A stretch of 64,000 nt of DNA from Membranipora membranacea (taxonomy: Eukaryota > Bryozoa > Gymnolaemata > Cheilostomatida > Membraniporidae). Shown here piece by piece: positions 26,330 to 38,588 of the stretch. Every line of letters starts with the position of its first letter. The stretch's first letter is position 1. The DNA lies in assembly GCA_914767715.1 (NCBI GenBank), contig OU612066.1, positions 9,923,001-9,987,000 of the forward strand, given 5' to 3'. Made by a program: the position numbers and the translations under genes. A model generated the notes under the pieces. It did not search any database and was not told the DNA's origin. It worked only from the letters and a program-made list of their open reading frames with translations.

Positions 26330-27177
26330 GCCACCACCGGCTTACACTTTCAAGACAGGTAGCCTCTATCATGACTGAGCTTGACTGGATCTCGTCACTA
26401 GAAGGCGGAATCTGTTAGGGGCATGGAGAAATGGTTAAATGTTGGCACACGATGACGACTTTGACTTCATGGTTTACTGCAGTGAACTAAACACAAATAG
26501 CAATGATGAACGCAAGGTAGGTAAGCCTACTTTGAATTACACTGTTTGTTGAAATCAGCTATTCTATCTACTCTTATATAGAATCAGAGCTCAAACATAA
26601 GTAGAGAATATACCAATTTTGGCTGAGGGTCAATGTGTCAGCTTAATCTTTATAATAAGGTCCATCCGTTTTCTGCAATCCATTTCATTTCATCTAAAGG
26701 TATCTCTCACTGTCACAACAGTAAATTTTCACATTTCTGTTATATTGATTATATTGAGCTAGGGAGCATAAGCGCCAGATCAGGCTCAGAGATGCAATCC
26801 GTGAAAAGTTTCCATCCAGTGTTGGTGTAAGGATCATCATATCATATTCGTGCAAGCTGGAGGTATATATGCCTGAATTTGGCAAGTATCCGCTCAGTGG
26901 TAAAGATTTTCACAATGTAACATGTGATATCACAGTGCTTGCACCTGTCAGCGGTGATGAGAGTCAACTCATAGTAATGCACTCAAACAACCTCAAGTTC
27001 GATCTGAGACTCAGACGAGAGGACATATTACCAGTAATAAAAGATGGCATAGAATATGAAGAATACAAATACAACTGTCCTGCAAACACAGAGGCTTTTC
27101 TAACATCTTTGTATGGATACCTGGGACCTAACCATAGGTTTGACTCCACCACTGGGAAGTATGTGAAGAAGGAATGA
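26330..27177 (+). pseudogene. LicD-family gene fragment, two exons, broken
   Basis: Exon 1 (about 26,330-26,513, ending at a gtaggta donor) encodes RQVASIMTELDW, then, across a one-base deletion near 26,407, LLGAWRNG, a stop (TAA in place of a lysine-type codon), and MLAHDDDFDFMVYC. The (H)DDDxD motif after a GG.LLGA.R segment is the hallmark of LicD/fukutin-type nucleotidyltransferase-fold proteins, which modify glycans or transfer phosphorylcholine-like groups. Exon 2 (26,762-27,177) is open and gives a C-terminal part ending with LGPNHRFDSTTGKYVKKE. Upstream sequence of a complete gene is missing. With one frameshift and one nonsense change this copy is probably dead, unless the genome sequence has errors here. 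It is an unrelated gene inside the receptor cluster. Confidence 0.65.
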
Positions 27178-27621
27178 AGCAGGTGAAAGCATTGATATTG
27201 CCAAAGTTATATAATTTTGTATTACCTAACCTCGAACTTATATAATCCTATATGAGACTGTTCAAAGAATGATAAAAATAAAAGAAGGAAGAAGACAATC
27301 AGTCCGTTAAATATTTCACATGTATGTTTATACGATATATCTCACACAGTCAACTTTACCACAAGGATAAGCGCCTACAATTGTAAAGTACTAAAATAGT
27401 GGTATGCATCAAATCACGGGTATAGAGAGATATGGCTCTCATCGTTTACCTAAGACTAGAATAAATACTAAATCAAATCGTATATACACATACACAATTA
27501 TCCCCCTAAAAAGTTTTTGATCTTAGCTTGTATTTATTTGATGATATGAGAAAATTTTATTCAATAATTGAGATCAAGGATTGTCGTACACAATTTGCAC
27601 TTTTTAAGATCACAGTGAGGC

Positions 27622-27852
27622 CCTGTTTATGACAAGACAGAGGGTGGGCTGCCCCTAATGAGGGACGCAAGTTACCCGGAGTCCTCATACTGAGAGTGTG
27701 ATACATCCTAATAAACTAGAATGCATCCTAGAGGTGAGGCCATGGTGGACCTCCTAATCGTTAGTGTGCAGCAAGCTGCCAGAAACTGAAACAGGCACTA
27801 ATCAGCCGTTGGCAATGACCCTTTGATCTTAGCCAATAGGCCGAGAAGCGAT
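27622..27852 (-). mobile_element. U2 snRNA-headed SINE, copy 1
   Basis: The minus strand begins at 27852 with ATCGCTTCTCGGCCTATTGG, then CTAAGATCAAAG, which matches the first 30 bases or so of U2 snRNA with one mismatch. After that it no longer follows U2 but matches, along its full length, a second copy at 55,433-55,661. It ends in a short hairpin-forming tail (CTGTC...AAACAG). Its length of about 230 bases and dispersed occurrence mark it as a SINE rather than a spliceosomal RNA gene. Confidence 0.8.
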
Positions 27853-29878
27853 CTCAGTGTTGCTCCCTTCATGACATGTGGGATCAATTAACATGGGATT
27901 TCGGTACCATTGAAATATTGGCAGCATTTTTGCAATTGCAAGTGTTTAACTTGACAAGTGTAAGTACGTGATAACTAATACATAAATATGTAATTTTATA
28001 TTATAATGAATAATGAATCACATCCTCTTTTTAGTGAACTACTTTTCAACAAGAATTCCAGAACATCCTCTCAAGCTATGCAAATTTTTCGGCCAAAACT
28101 CTGCAGGACTGAAAGGCGGAGAAAAGGCTTTTTTAATTTTTTCATGACCTATCATGACAACGGTCTAGTATATAAATAATTTTTAGTGTGTTGTTTTTAC
28201 TATGCCATACCATCGCTCGCATTCTGTACCATCTGTTATGATGATTGAATGAATACAAATCAAATCAAATCAAATCATTATGATGTTTTACTACTTTTAG
28301 CTGGTAATACTTTACTTTTATAATTTACTTGATGAAATTATTTGATATAACTTTACTTGATTTTCATAATTTAGATTTTAGTTATCCAAGTATTTGATTT
28401 GGACTTAAGATTTTCATTTCATTTTAATGGTTATTCTTCACATTTTCAAGTGATGCTGAGAGGAAACAATAGAAATATCAACAGACATAATGCAACTTTG
28501 GAGTGTAAAAGGTTTAATGCTGTCAGAAGATCAAGCGATGCCGCAAATCTGGAGAACGAAACAGTTAGGATGTTGAAAGATCTCTATCTTAGGAGGAACA
28601 ATAGTTTCACCTGAATAGGAATGTTCGAGAACTCTTTAGAAATATGGCAAGATCATTGTAAGCGGTAACAAAGAAAATGTTGCAATAATGTCAACATTTA
28701 AGCGACCTTTTAGTTCGATTAGGAACGATACCTGTTTTGACCAATGAACTCCCTCTCCTCATTGCTGTGACTATATAAAGAGCTGCAGAGACACTAAACA
28801 TGAGCTCATTTTGGAACAGCCTTGACGAAGGTTGTGTTATGTGCAATTTTCTTAGATTGAAATTTGTTGAAATAATTATAATCAAATAAATGTATATTCC
28901 ACATCAAGAACTTAGTGAGATTATTGAATTACTCAGAAACATACAAATTGAATTCCGGCCGAAGGGAGCGAGCAGCTTTCCGTCAGAAAAATTGACGATG
29001 TCAGTTTATCACAGTTTTTGCGAACTCTATAAAATATTGCGTGGCAATATTCAAGGTTCAAATTTGTTTGATAAAATAATTATTATAAAGCTCCAGTTCA
29101 AGGCAAAGTTAAGTCCTTGGTTATATCGACTGATCATCGATTATAATTTGTTGAAGCTCCATTGTTATTGACGAGTCTGCCATTTGTATTTTCCGCGGAG
29201 GATCAAGTGAATCTTGAGTCTCATTGAATGTGAAGCCGGCCCCACATATATTGAATTGTCTTGGCGAGTATTTAGCCAGAGTATACCGGTTATTTTATTA
29301 CTAGTCGTGCTACCTTTTCATTTAATCCAATATTCTATAACTGCAGTCATATTAATCCTTATTACCCATAATTATATTTCACATTTAATTTTAGAAGGTT
29401 GTTTTACTTTCATAGTACGGGCAACTACTTGTGCGAGACTCAATTACATTTTTTAAGCCTCACCATTGTAAGGCACACATATTCAAGTTAATGATTGTTT
29501 AGGTGGGTTTCAGAGGTCCATAAAGTTAAGAGTGCTAACCATTACACATTATATAATTACACCATTACACATGTATACACCATTTCACAAAATCAAACCA
29601 AAATTTACCTTGTGTCAAACCATACAATTCTTTACCATTACATTTGATATCTAAAGAGAAGTTCAGTTCATTCAAAACTTTATTATTCAACCATATGTTA
29701 TCCACTTGACTAACATCATTGATGATATTATTTCCTTTCTGTTTCTCTTTTTTTTGTTTTAAAATCTTTTTTTCTGGCACTGAGTGCAAATCATTTCGAA
29801 TGAAATGAATTTGGTTGCCAATAAAAGTATATAACCGTCAAAGTCTAGATGAGAAAACCTTAACTGTCACATATTTGA
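27853..29878. other. Intergenic stretch with a LINE-like tail
   Basis: No supported gene. A short tandem repeat (caaat x4, 28,255-28,277) following gaatgaat looks like the 3' tail of a plus-strand retrotransposon, but no coding part is recognisable to its left. Open frames at 28,399-28,614 and 28,890-29,171 have no recognisable domain. DNA near 29,740-29,840 (tttctggcactgagtgcaaa) matches copy C's intron 8 region (40,590-40,650). Confidence 0.4.
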
Positions 29879-32800
29879 TTAGTGACGATACAGGGTCAAT
29901 TCCAATGTATTTGAAGATAGGGTCATAAAAACCTTTGACTTGCGGATGTTTAATGGAACAGTTTTTTGATCATTTTCCTCTAAGGCTAGTTGGTAGATTC
30001 CTGGCACCATCTCTGGTCTTAATTGGTTTGTGGCACAAACTGGTGATGTTGCATATGAGCAGACATCCTCGCACTCAGGATCACTTGAATCATTTGATAT
30101 TTTACCTACTAACTGACTTTTAATGCTTAGAGAATCAGACTCAGGAGAAGCCAGGGGGTGATAGTCAGTGCTTTCGAGAGCATATAAGCCTGCGGATTAC
30201 ATAAGCTGGTCTGGGTGTCTGAGTTCCCGTGTGCCATAAGCCTACTGATCTCCTGCATTTCTTTTTGCTGCCCTTTGCGTTTATGTGGACTAGTCTGCCT
30301 CCCTTCTGAGCTCCTGAGTTCTGGTATAATCGGTTGGTTTCTGATGAGATCCTTGTTTGATGTCTGTGACCTATTACCATTTGCAGCAGTAGTTTCTGGA
30401 TGAAGTGTTCATGTTCGGCTCAGATTCAATCCCTGTGAAAATAAGAACAGAGTTACTAGGATGATAAAGATTGAGAGCGGACTGCTGACATATCATATGA
30501 TATTGATAAGAAGCAATTGGTTGTCACAATCTATGATGTGATATTTTTCACTGTTTGGAATAAGATGGTACATGCCTACATACAGGTCGGTCATGTTATT
30601 TATGGCCCTCAAGAAGTGAGAGGAATTATTTTGTCAATAACTGTTTCATGCCACAGGATGAAATAATAGGAATTATGTCTCTCATCAGGAAGTTAACCAC
30701 TAACCTATTCTCTGGCCTGATTTCCTCTGTGCCGCTTTATGTTCTGCACTGTAATCGTCGCCCATTATGTTTATGCCTGATATATACATCGACCGCTATA
30801 AATAGCGTTAGGAGGAAAGCTGCTGCAAGGCCAATGATGATACATGCTCTAACTTGAATTCTAGTAAAATTGAGAAAAGTGTGTCAGTAATCATATCAAT
30901 AAGTGCAGTTGTCTCCATTTTGCTCGTGGAGAGACAACTGATCACTTCTTATCGCTAGAATCGTAAATGTCGACATTGATTGGTGGTTTTTCAATGATTC
31001 AAACTTTATTTGATCTGACCTTCACTTGGTAATTTCCTTGATGTAACATCAGGTGTATCTCTCCCTTGGAGAACTGAAAGATCCAGAATAGTATAACTGC
31101 TGATAATCGATCTTATCAGGAGAATTAAAATTATAAAACCATGCAGGCTGTAACCTGCCTTGTATACAAAACTATTGCTTTTGATAGCACGGTGAGCATC
31201 AGGGTCTCAATAAATAAGGTTGTGTATGAAAAACCTGTGGTTTTAGTAGGTTCTCACCTTCATTAATCATAGCTAGGAGATTCCAGTTTTTATCTATCTT
31301 GTAGCTGATTGACTCATCGAGAGTGAACTTTTTAACCTGTAGCTTCTCACATTGGTGATTGGGTGCCTCAGATTTCAGTGTAATCCCTGATGTGATTGTT
31401 TCTGCCTTGAGACAGACATTGAACCTTTCGCCTGTTGTAGTGATTATTTGAAGCGTGCTGTGAAGTCCTGCCCAAAGTACCATGTTATCAGACAAACTGT
31501 TCACATTGATTGGGAAATTTAATCGTCTGTTATATGACATCCAGTTGGTTTTTGCTGGAACCTTGATTGAAATCGAACCGGACAAGATTTTGCTGCTCAG
31601 TTCGGCAGTAGACAATTGATGGAGTCATTTTTCTCTCCATGAAGAACAGCTTCATCAATGCTTACTCATAAGCATAGAAAATTTCCCTATTATTATCGGG
31701 ATTAGACTTCGCTCGAGTGATTTTGAGGTCAGAAGACTGTAGACATGAACTTGTCTCACTACAGCAATGCTCAGTTTTGCAAATCAAGTTCTCACTCGTG
31801 GCATAAGCAGTATTATAGAGCTTGATCATCATCTGTACTTGGTAAAAAATAATGAAATAATGAAAATTTTGAAATATTTTATTCTGGATCAGAACACACA
31901 GAAGCATGAAACCTACTCTGTGATTTTTCCTACAGTGTACCACACCTAAAAATGATACAAAAATTGTTGACACAATCGGATTTATCGGATAGGCTCTGCT
32001 ACAGTAAAGCCCTCATTATATCAAAGAAGTGGAACTGGGGATGAATATAGAGCCATTTTAGCTGTGGATCATTTGGGGTTTTAATATCACAAGAGTTTAT
32101 AAGTAAGCTACTTTGAGTTAACATTAAAATTTCGCTAGCACTAAAATTTTGAGGATAGCTGAGGTTCGAGTTAGCCTGTCTTCACAAGCTTGTCAAGACA
32201 GGCTAAGGTTTGAGTATATATAAAGAGGATGAGTAAAGTGTTAGCTAGCCTTACAGTTAGCTCTTTCAAGCTGGTGAAAAATGGTGAGTTTCTTCTGGAC
32301 TCCTCTAGAATTTAGCCTACATACTGTATAAAAATATATTATAATGAGGGCTTGTACAGAGATAGATTTAGAATTTGTATCGCTCCCGAAAATTTATCTG
32401 ATCTCCATACTGTAATTTTGAATTCATCCAGAGGAATGTCGGAGTAATACTGATGGAAGTACTTACCACGATATATGTTATGTACATCAAATAAAATCCT
32501 CCCATGTGAAACGAGCTTTTCATAGTTGATTTAAGATCAGTTTGTCTGTCCTCAGCAGGATTGAATGAAAGGTTCACTTGAAAAAGTTCTTTTCTTATGC
32601 AAAAAATCATAGCTTAGAGTGTATTGGTGCCTGAACAATCCACAAAACCTACGTAAGACTGCAGCTGCATATTCAGGTTTTTTGTCAATCTACATCCTTG
32701 ATCCAAGACTGTGTTCATCGTGTCCTGAGCTTCATGAGTAACCAAAGCCATCTCAATGAAATGAATCTCTGTTTATAACACACGATACAGATTTTAAGTT

Positions 32801-35010
32801 GTTACTATTTGCCTCCCTTTGTCTAATAATTAAAGAGGATTACCACCTTGATATTATTGCAACATATGTTATTAGGACTGATTGGGAAATATAAATCTTG
32901 AATGCAAGAGGTTTGAGGCATCAGTGCCTGGGCACCTACCTGATGCTTGATTTTTGTGTATGAAATATAACAAAGATTCAATAGCAAATAGTAAGTGAAT
33001 ACAAAGAAAATTTGGCAGTTTCTATCACTTTTGGTTAGGTGTATAGGTTTGAAGGATTATTAATAAGCCATTGAAATTAGCATATATCATTTATAAATGT
33101 ACACAGTACACATGCAGCAACTTTATACCCTTGATATATTTTGATCAGACAATAATAACAAAAACCGTAAATCAATTTTTTATTCAAAAGCAAGAAGTGA
33201 CAGTTATCAGCTCTCTCTCTTGTTGGACATTATAATTTATTAGATATTATTAACGTTAATGAGTGTGCTAAGCTAATCAAAATGATGCATTCAGATGCTC
33301 TCACAATATATTTGTATTTAGCTTGAACTTAGTCAGCAATTACCATAATTCAATTAACTCCTTTTGTCTTAAATATTTTGTTGAAAAAACTCAGGAAACA
33401 CAAGGAACAAGGTAAATAAAAATTTAAAAAGTAAAAAACCAGTTTATGTTTTAGTAACTGATCGTGCTTCATAAGTCTAACTTTTGTGAAGCGTCTGCTC
33501 TTGATGGCGCAAACAAACCTGCTACTGCCATCATCTATGAAAAAATACAATCAAATTATTATATTGTTTATCACATTTAACTGATCACTATGGTGATTGG
33601 TTAAAGCCCAGAAACATTAATGATGAGAGTGAGACTTTTTTCATCGTTTGTGAAAAATAGAAAAAATATACTCAGTGCAAGGTTGGGTCATGATCCATGA
33701 ATTTGGTTATGTTTTAAATTCTCAGCAATAAAACCGTCAGTGTCAATTTAAGTCTTACATAAAGACAGATTTGTACATTGTGAAAGCACCTGATAAGGCG
33801 ATGAGATTTAACATCGCATTACTTTATTACAATATTTTTGATGAGTGTCGGCCATCTGCTATTAATGTCACCAGCCCACTCAAAAGCCTGGTTTGCACAC
33901 ATCGAAATTTCCTGTGGAGCTTTGTCAGGACTAGTCTGAAAAATGTCAACAACTGCAAGATAACGACAGTTAACAGTTGAAGTATCTTAGTTACAGTGGT
34001 TTTTCTTTCACAACTAAATTTTATGCCTAGCAAAACTAGAATTACCAGTACACTTTGCTTGTGAATGGCAGAATCAACAAATTTCTCACCTCCAACCATT
34101 AATTTCTACGACTGAAGAGTTCCCTAAAAAAACAATATGGAGTAGTCTGACTAGCTAACTGCACAACACATTTAGAGTACTACTAATAACCACCCACAGT
34201 ATACTGCTTCCAGGTGCTATTTGAGAGTTGAGTTTTGGAATTACTACGTCGTCACTATCTGGGAAGAATTACTCTGGTTGTAACCTTAATGGTGAGTTGT
34301 TGTACAATTCTAACTGTAGCACTTGGCTTAAATTCTTATATTAGGAAATATTTGGCTCAGTATATCTGTGATCATTTAACAGTTGAACTCACCACAACCA
34401 TCAATCTGTTCTGTGACATGTCTGCTGTTATTTGTCCAACTACATCCCAATCAAAGTAGGACACAAAATTATAAATATGCATCACATAGAATTTCCTCCA
34501 CATGTGTTTTCCACCTTCCAATGAGTAGACGGCTCTTACTATGGTATTCTGGTGGGTACCATCTGACAACAGAAATCGTAAAACCATTAGTGAAATCAGT
34601 GGAATACAAATCAAAGGGTGAGCCGTGTTTACAACCATTTATCTGTGTTGCAATTTTATGCCAACAATATATTTTGATAATGAACTCATCTCAATGGTAG
34701 TGGGAGTTAGGTGTTGCCAAATGGAGTTCAATTTCAAACATATGTGAAAAAACAATGCATCATCAGTTCAATTTATCATCAAATAAAATGCTGACTTTTG
34801 GACATTGATTTCGACATGAACAAGTGAATGCCTGAGTAAAATCGACTTTGTAATCATATCTATATTTACATTCACTGGCCATAAGCTCTGAGGAATCATC
34901 ACTCTTCATCATTTAAGGCCAGCGATTTTCCACACTTCTAAGTGCAGCTCCTACTATCTCTTTACTCTGTACGAGTTGGAGTGTTGTGCACACTGCAATC
35001 ACGAGACTCC
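29879..35010 (-). pseudogene. Receptor-family copy B, pseudogene
   Basis: Exons recognised on the minus strand: exon 2 35010-34870 (141 bases, stop after NRWP), exon 3 34562-34393 (170, open), exon 4 33935-33831 (105, one base short), exon 5 33534-33482 (53), part of exon 7 about 31,860-31,258, exon 9 about 30,865-30,711 (frameshifted transmembrane exon), exon 10 30432-about 30,230, and the end of exon 11 to the stop at 29879. The first part of exon 7 is missing. Exon 10 runs straight into the middle of exon 11 (TQTPRP), so the intron and the first half of the tail exon have been deleted. Several independent lesions show that it cannot make the full protein. No signal-peptide exon was found. 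Confidence 0.8.
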
Positions 35011-38000
35011 CTGCATACAAAATGTATGGTTTTCATTATAGTTACTGCAAATTGCCAGGTTTTGGAGGAAAGGACATGACCAAGACAACAACAAAATTCA
35101 AGAGGAGACTGCCATTTTGGAAGATCAATAACACATCGTAATACAGTACAGTTAGGTGTTGACTGAATGTATGGCCCATTGGCTAATCATCATATCAATG
35201 TTTAAAAATGATCAAATTTCGACATGTGTCTGTCTCTATGACTTAGGTATAGTAACGCCTAAAAAAAAAAGTTGTCCGATTTAGTTGATTTTGGTATATA
35301 TGGAAGACCATCTAGGTAGGAGTATATTGCTATGAGAATCGAGGACGAAACGTCTCTTGATGTCGCGTCATGACTGCACGAAAATCACATATTTTTTATG
35401 AATGAAACAGAGATGTTTCCGGTTGACTTAATTTGATGACCAACAATGTGGGAATCAGCAGGAAATTTCAACATCAGCTGTAAAAAAGACAGAGTGAATT
35501 GTCTTTATCCTGACATTGACATTGTGTTATCAGACTGCCACACTGATCACGTGATATACTACTGTATGTATATCTCTGATTGATAGAGCGTGAATTAATT
35601 AACCTAGCCTCGGAGCAGCTTAAATGCAGTGTTTAGGAGATGTATGGATGATAAACCAAACTTTTGGAAATACACTTATAATTTTCATATTTCTTGTTAA
35701 AATAATCAAATTTAACTTGAAAAAATCTAAACTTGCCTATTTACAGTTTTTAGAAGAGCATTTAGCACATATTTTTGACAAAATAAGTAACATCAAATTA
35801 TGTGTTGTTACCCTAAGCTCAGAAGAGAGAAGAAAGAATGGGTAATAATGCAGAGCGAGGTAATTGTGATTCGATCATGTCTTTTTGATAAAATTAAAGT
35901 TGTCCTCTCTTTCAGCCAAATGTAGGTGCCCCAATATTTATGACAGAAGCTCTATCGATCAGAGATACACATGTTAATAGTGTAATCTCGAAATCAGTGC
36001 GTCAGACTGCTATTACACCACCATTTCCAGCTGATAGCTGATTTCACACACTGCTGGTATAGCTTGTTGCATCATGCGCAAAGTGTGAATAATTTCATTC
36101 ATAAATAATTTTCTGGCGCTCTGTTTCATAGTATTCGCAGTATTTGTAGTAGATACTGTAATGAGCAATAAAAAATAAACCGATGAAGATATTGGGTATA
36201 AAGGTACTATGAAAATTCACTGACACCGTTACTATACCTTATATTAGAAATAGACAGCAGCTAATATGGATTGTTCAGTACAGTAAACTCCACACCACTT
36301 GTAATACATCGAAACTGAGCAAGAGGGACAACTAAACTAATTTTATTAATTATTTGCACCAGAGAGAGATTTTACAAGTTTAAAATCTTGCATAAGCGCA
36401 GTAGCACTTACTGTCCTACTATAAAATGCTTTGGTCTCTGTGTGTTCTTTTTAACAGCTTACTCCATCAATTAATAATGTTTTCCCCGAAACGAAAGAGT
36501 ATCATATCATACAAGACTATTAATCACATCATCCTCACTTGCATTAGAAAGGCTTAGAAGAGCTTAAAATGAAAAGGCTCACCTCCCCTAAATCATTGCC
36601 TTAGCTTATAATTTAAAGATGGTTTGGGGCCTTGAACAAGGCATAACTACCAAACCACACAAACTCAACATATGCATAACCTCCCTTGACCAAATATAAA
36701 TGTGTTCAATTGGAAAAGCACTAAAAAAAACCGAGTTCTTCAGGCGAATAGTGAAGAAGGGGCCTGGAAACCATAAAATTCCATCCCTAGCGGTATGGGT
36801 GCCAAGTATTGGGAGCACTGTAAGAGCACATACTTGCATATAAAGCAACATAAAATGCTCTGTGGCTAAACTCTTCATTGTCCATTCAGCTCGAGCTGGC
36901 GGTCTGAAAAATATTGCTCTTTGTTTACACAAACAGAATGGATCTTTGTAGGATATGTGTTGGTGGTTCATGGGAGACATTACCACCATTTGATAATGAG
37001 CGATTAGCACAATTATCAAAGGCGGCGATTGGGCTAAATGATACAACATTGGCACATGAATGTTTTAAACTTCCAGTAACTCCATCTGTATTAGAACGGA
37101 TGAATACCGATAGCTGTGTGGCTGTATTGGCGAATAAATGGAAGGTCCAATGCAGGCTAGATTTAGCCCCCTATTCTGGTTGTTTTGTTTTGTAAATTTC
37201 TATGTTGGATTTGACCCTCAAGAAGTTCATATTATAGAATAAGAGAGTTGTGTGATTCCAGGAAGCTGCTTATGAACGTCAAAAGAAACTATAGCTCTTT
37301 GCATCAGATTAGATATTGGTCCTCTAAATGATAGCATTTTTTGGCCTCCCTTTGTCTTGAGATAAAAGAGGATTACCTCTTTTGCATCACAGGTACAGAA
37401 GTCACTGATTGGGAAATATTAATCTTGGTAGCAAAAAAAAGAAGTTTGGCGCTAATAGTGCTTAAGCATGACAAAATAATCTAATTTTTTGCAAAAAATC
37501 AAACAATCAGGAGATTAAAGGTTGTCAATTAGCAAATATGAAAGGTGTTGAAGTGTTATCTGAGCAGCTTCTACCAGCTTCGCTTTGGTAGACAAACTGA
37601 AAATATTATTGACAAACCTATTATGCAACTTCTTTATAACTCTGACGTATTTGATTCAGACGGATAAATAAATAGAACAATGGCTCTTTGTGGTGAGCAG
37701 CAAATGACAGAAGCCTGCTCTTTCTCTTGTCAGGACACAAGAGGTCTTATTTCTATAATCCCAGAGATCCGTGTTCTACTGGCCAATTGAAATGATACGT
37801 TCAGCTACTCTATTTTAATGCTTGCAAAAAAACAGATTATTGCATCGTTGGTTTGACACTTTACCTTCAAACTGGTTCTGTTAGAACAACTAATCAAATA
37901 TCCTCGATCCTAAGTCTTATAATGTATGTTGTTAGATTGGGTTGATAATGGTGTTGTGAGATGCATGTGATGACATAGAGAATATTTTCTTTACCTTCTC

Positions 38001-38588
38001 TATGTCATGATTTTTGTCACTCCATAAAAAAACCACAACTAGCTTTTATCATTATTGCATGATGGGATACATTATTAATATACGAAAAAAAAATCCTATA
38101 ATTCTGTAAGAGAACAAATTTACACAAATACAATTATTATGTCTTATACGCAAGAAATATCCCACCTTTACTTATGATAGAAGGTCATAAAACAGAAAAC
38201 AAAACCTTATTGTACATAAAGTAAGTAAAAAAGACAAAATAGAAGCTGTAGTGTAGTGATAAAAGATTAAAAATGGGAGATCAAAAACTACTTGTAGATG
38301 AAATGCATAATAAAAATGGTAGTTTAAACGCTCAGACTGTGCTGGGAAAGTTGGTTGTAGCATTTTATTATCAAACATTTTCGGTGCTGTATGTGGTTGA
38401 TAATAGAAAGCTGCTACTAGCTATCCCGGCGCGGTTTGAGCGCTAATAGGCTACAGTGATAGAATCAAACTAAAGCACAAAATAATGAAAATCATAATTA
38501 TTTGCAATGAATGTAACCTGAAAATCAAATTATATATGAGTTTAAACTGTCACATTCTAGATACAAATACTAACTGTCACATGTTTGA
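35011..38588. other. Spacer between copies B and C, repeat-rich
   Basis: No gene. 36,830-36,930 matches, in minus orientation, the upstream region of copies A and C; it may be the old promoter of copy B left far from its exons. 37,340-37,440 carries the dispersed cctccctttgt...aaagaggatta repeat. The last 300 bases match DNA downstream of relic R1. Confidence 0.45.

Noticed and set aside
27665-27852. Functional U2 snRNA gene
   Set aside because: Only the first 30 or so bases match U2; the branch-point region and later stems are absent, and a second copy has the same non-U2 body with a target duplication.
28890-29171. 93-codon plus-strand frame
   Set aside because: No recognisable domain, no splice support, and biased to AT-rich codons as expected by chance.
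36606-37055. 149-codon minus-strand frame
   Set aside because: It lies over the detached upstream region and repeat DNA; no domain and no conservation of frame with the equivalent DNA at copies A and C.
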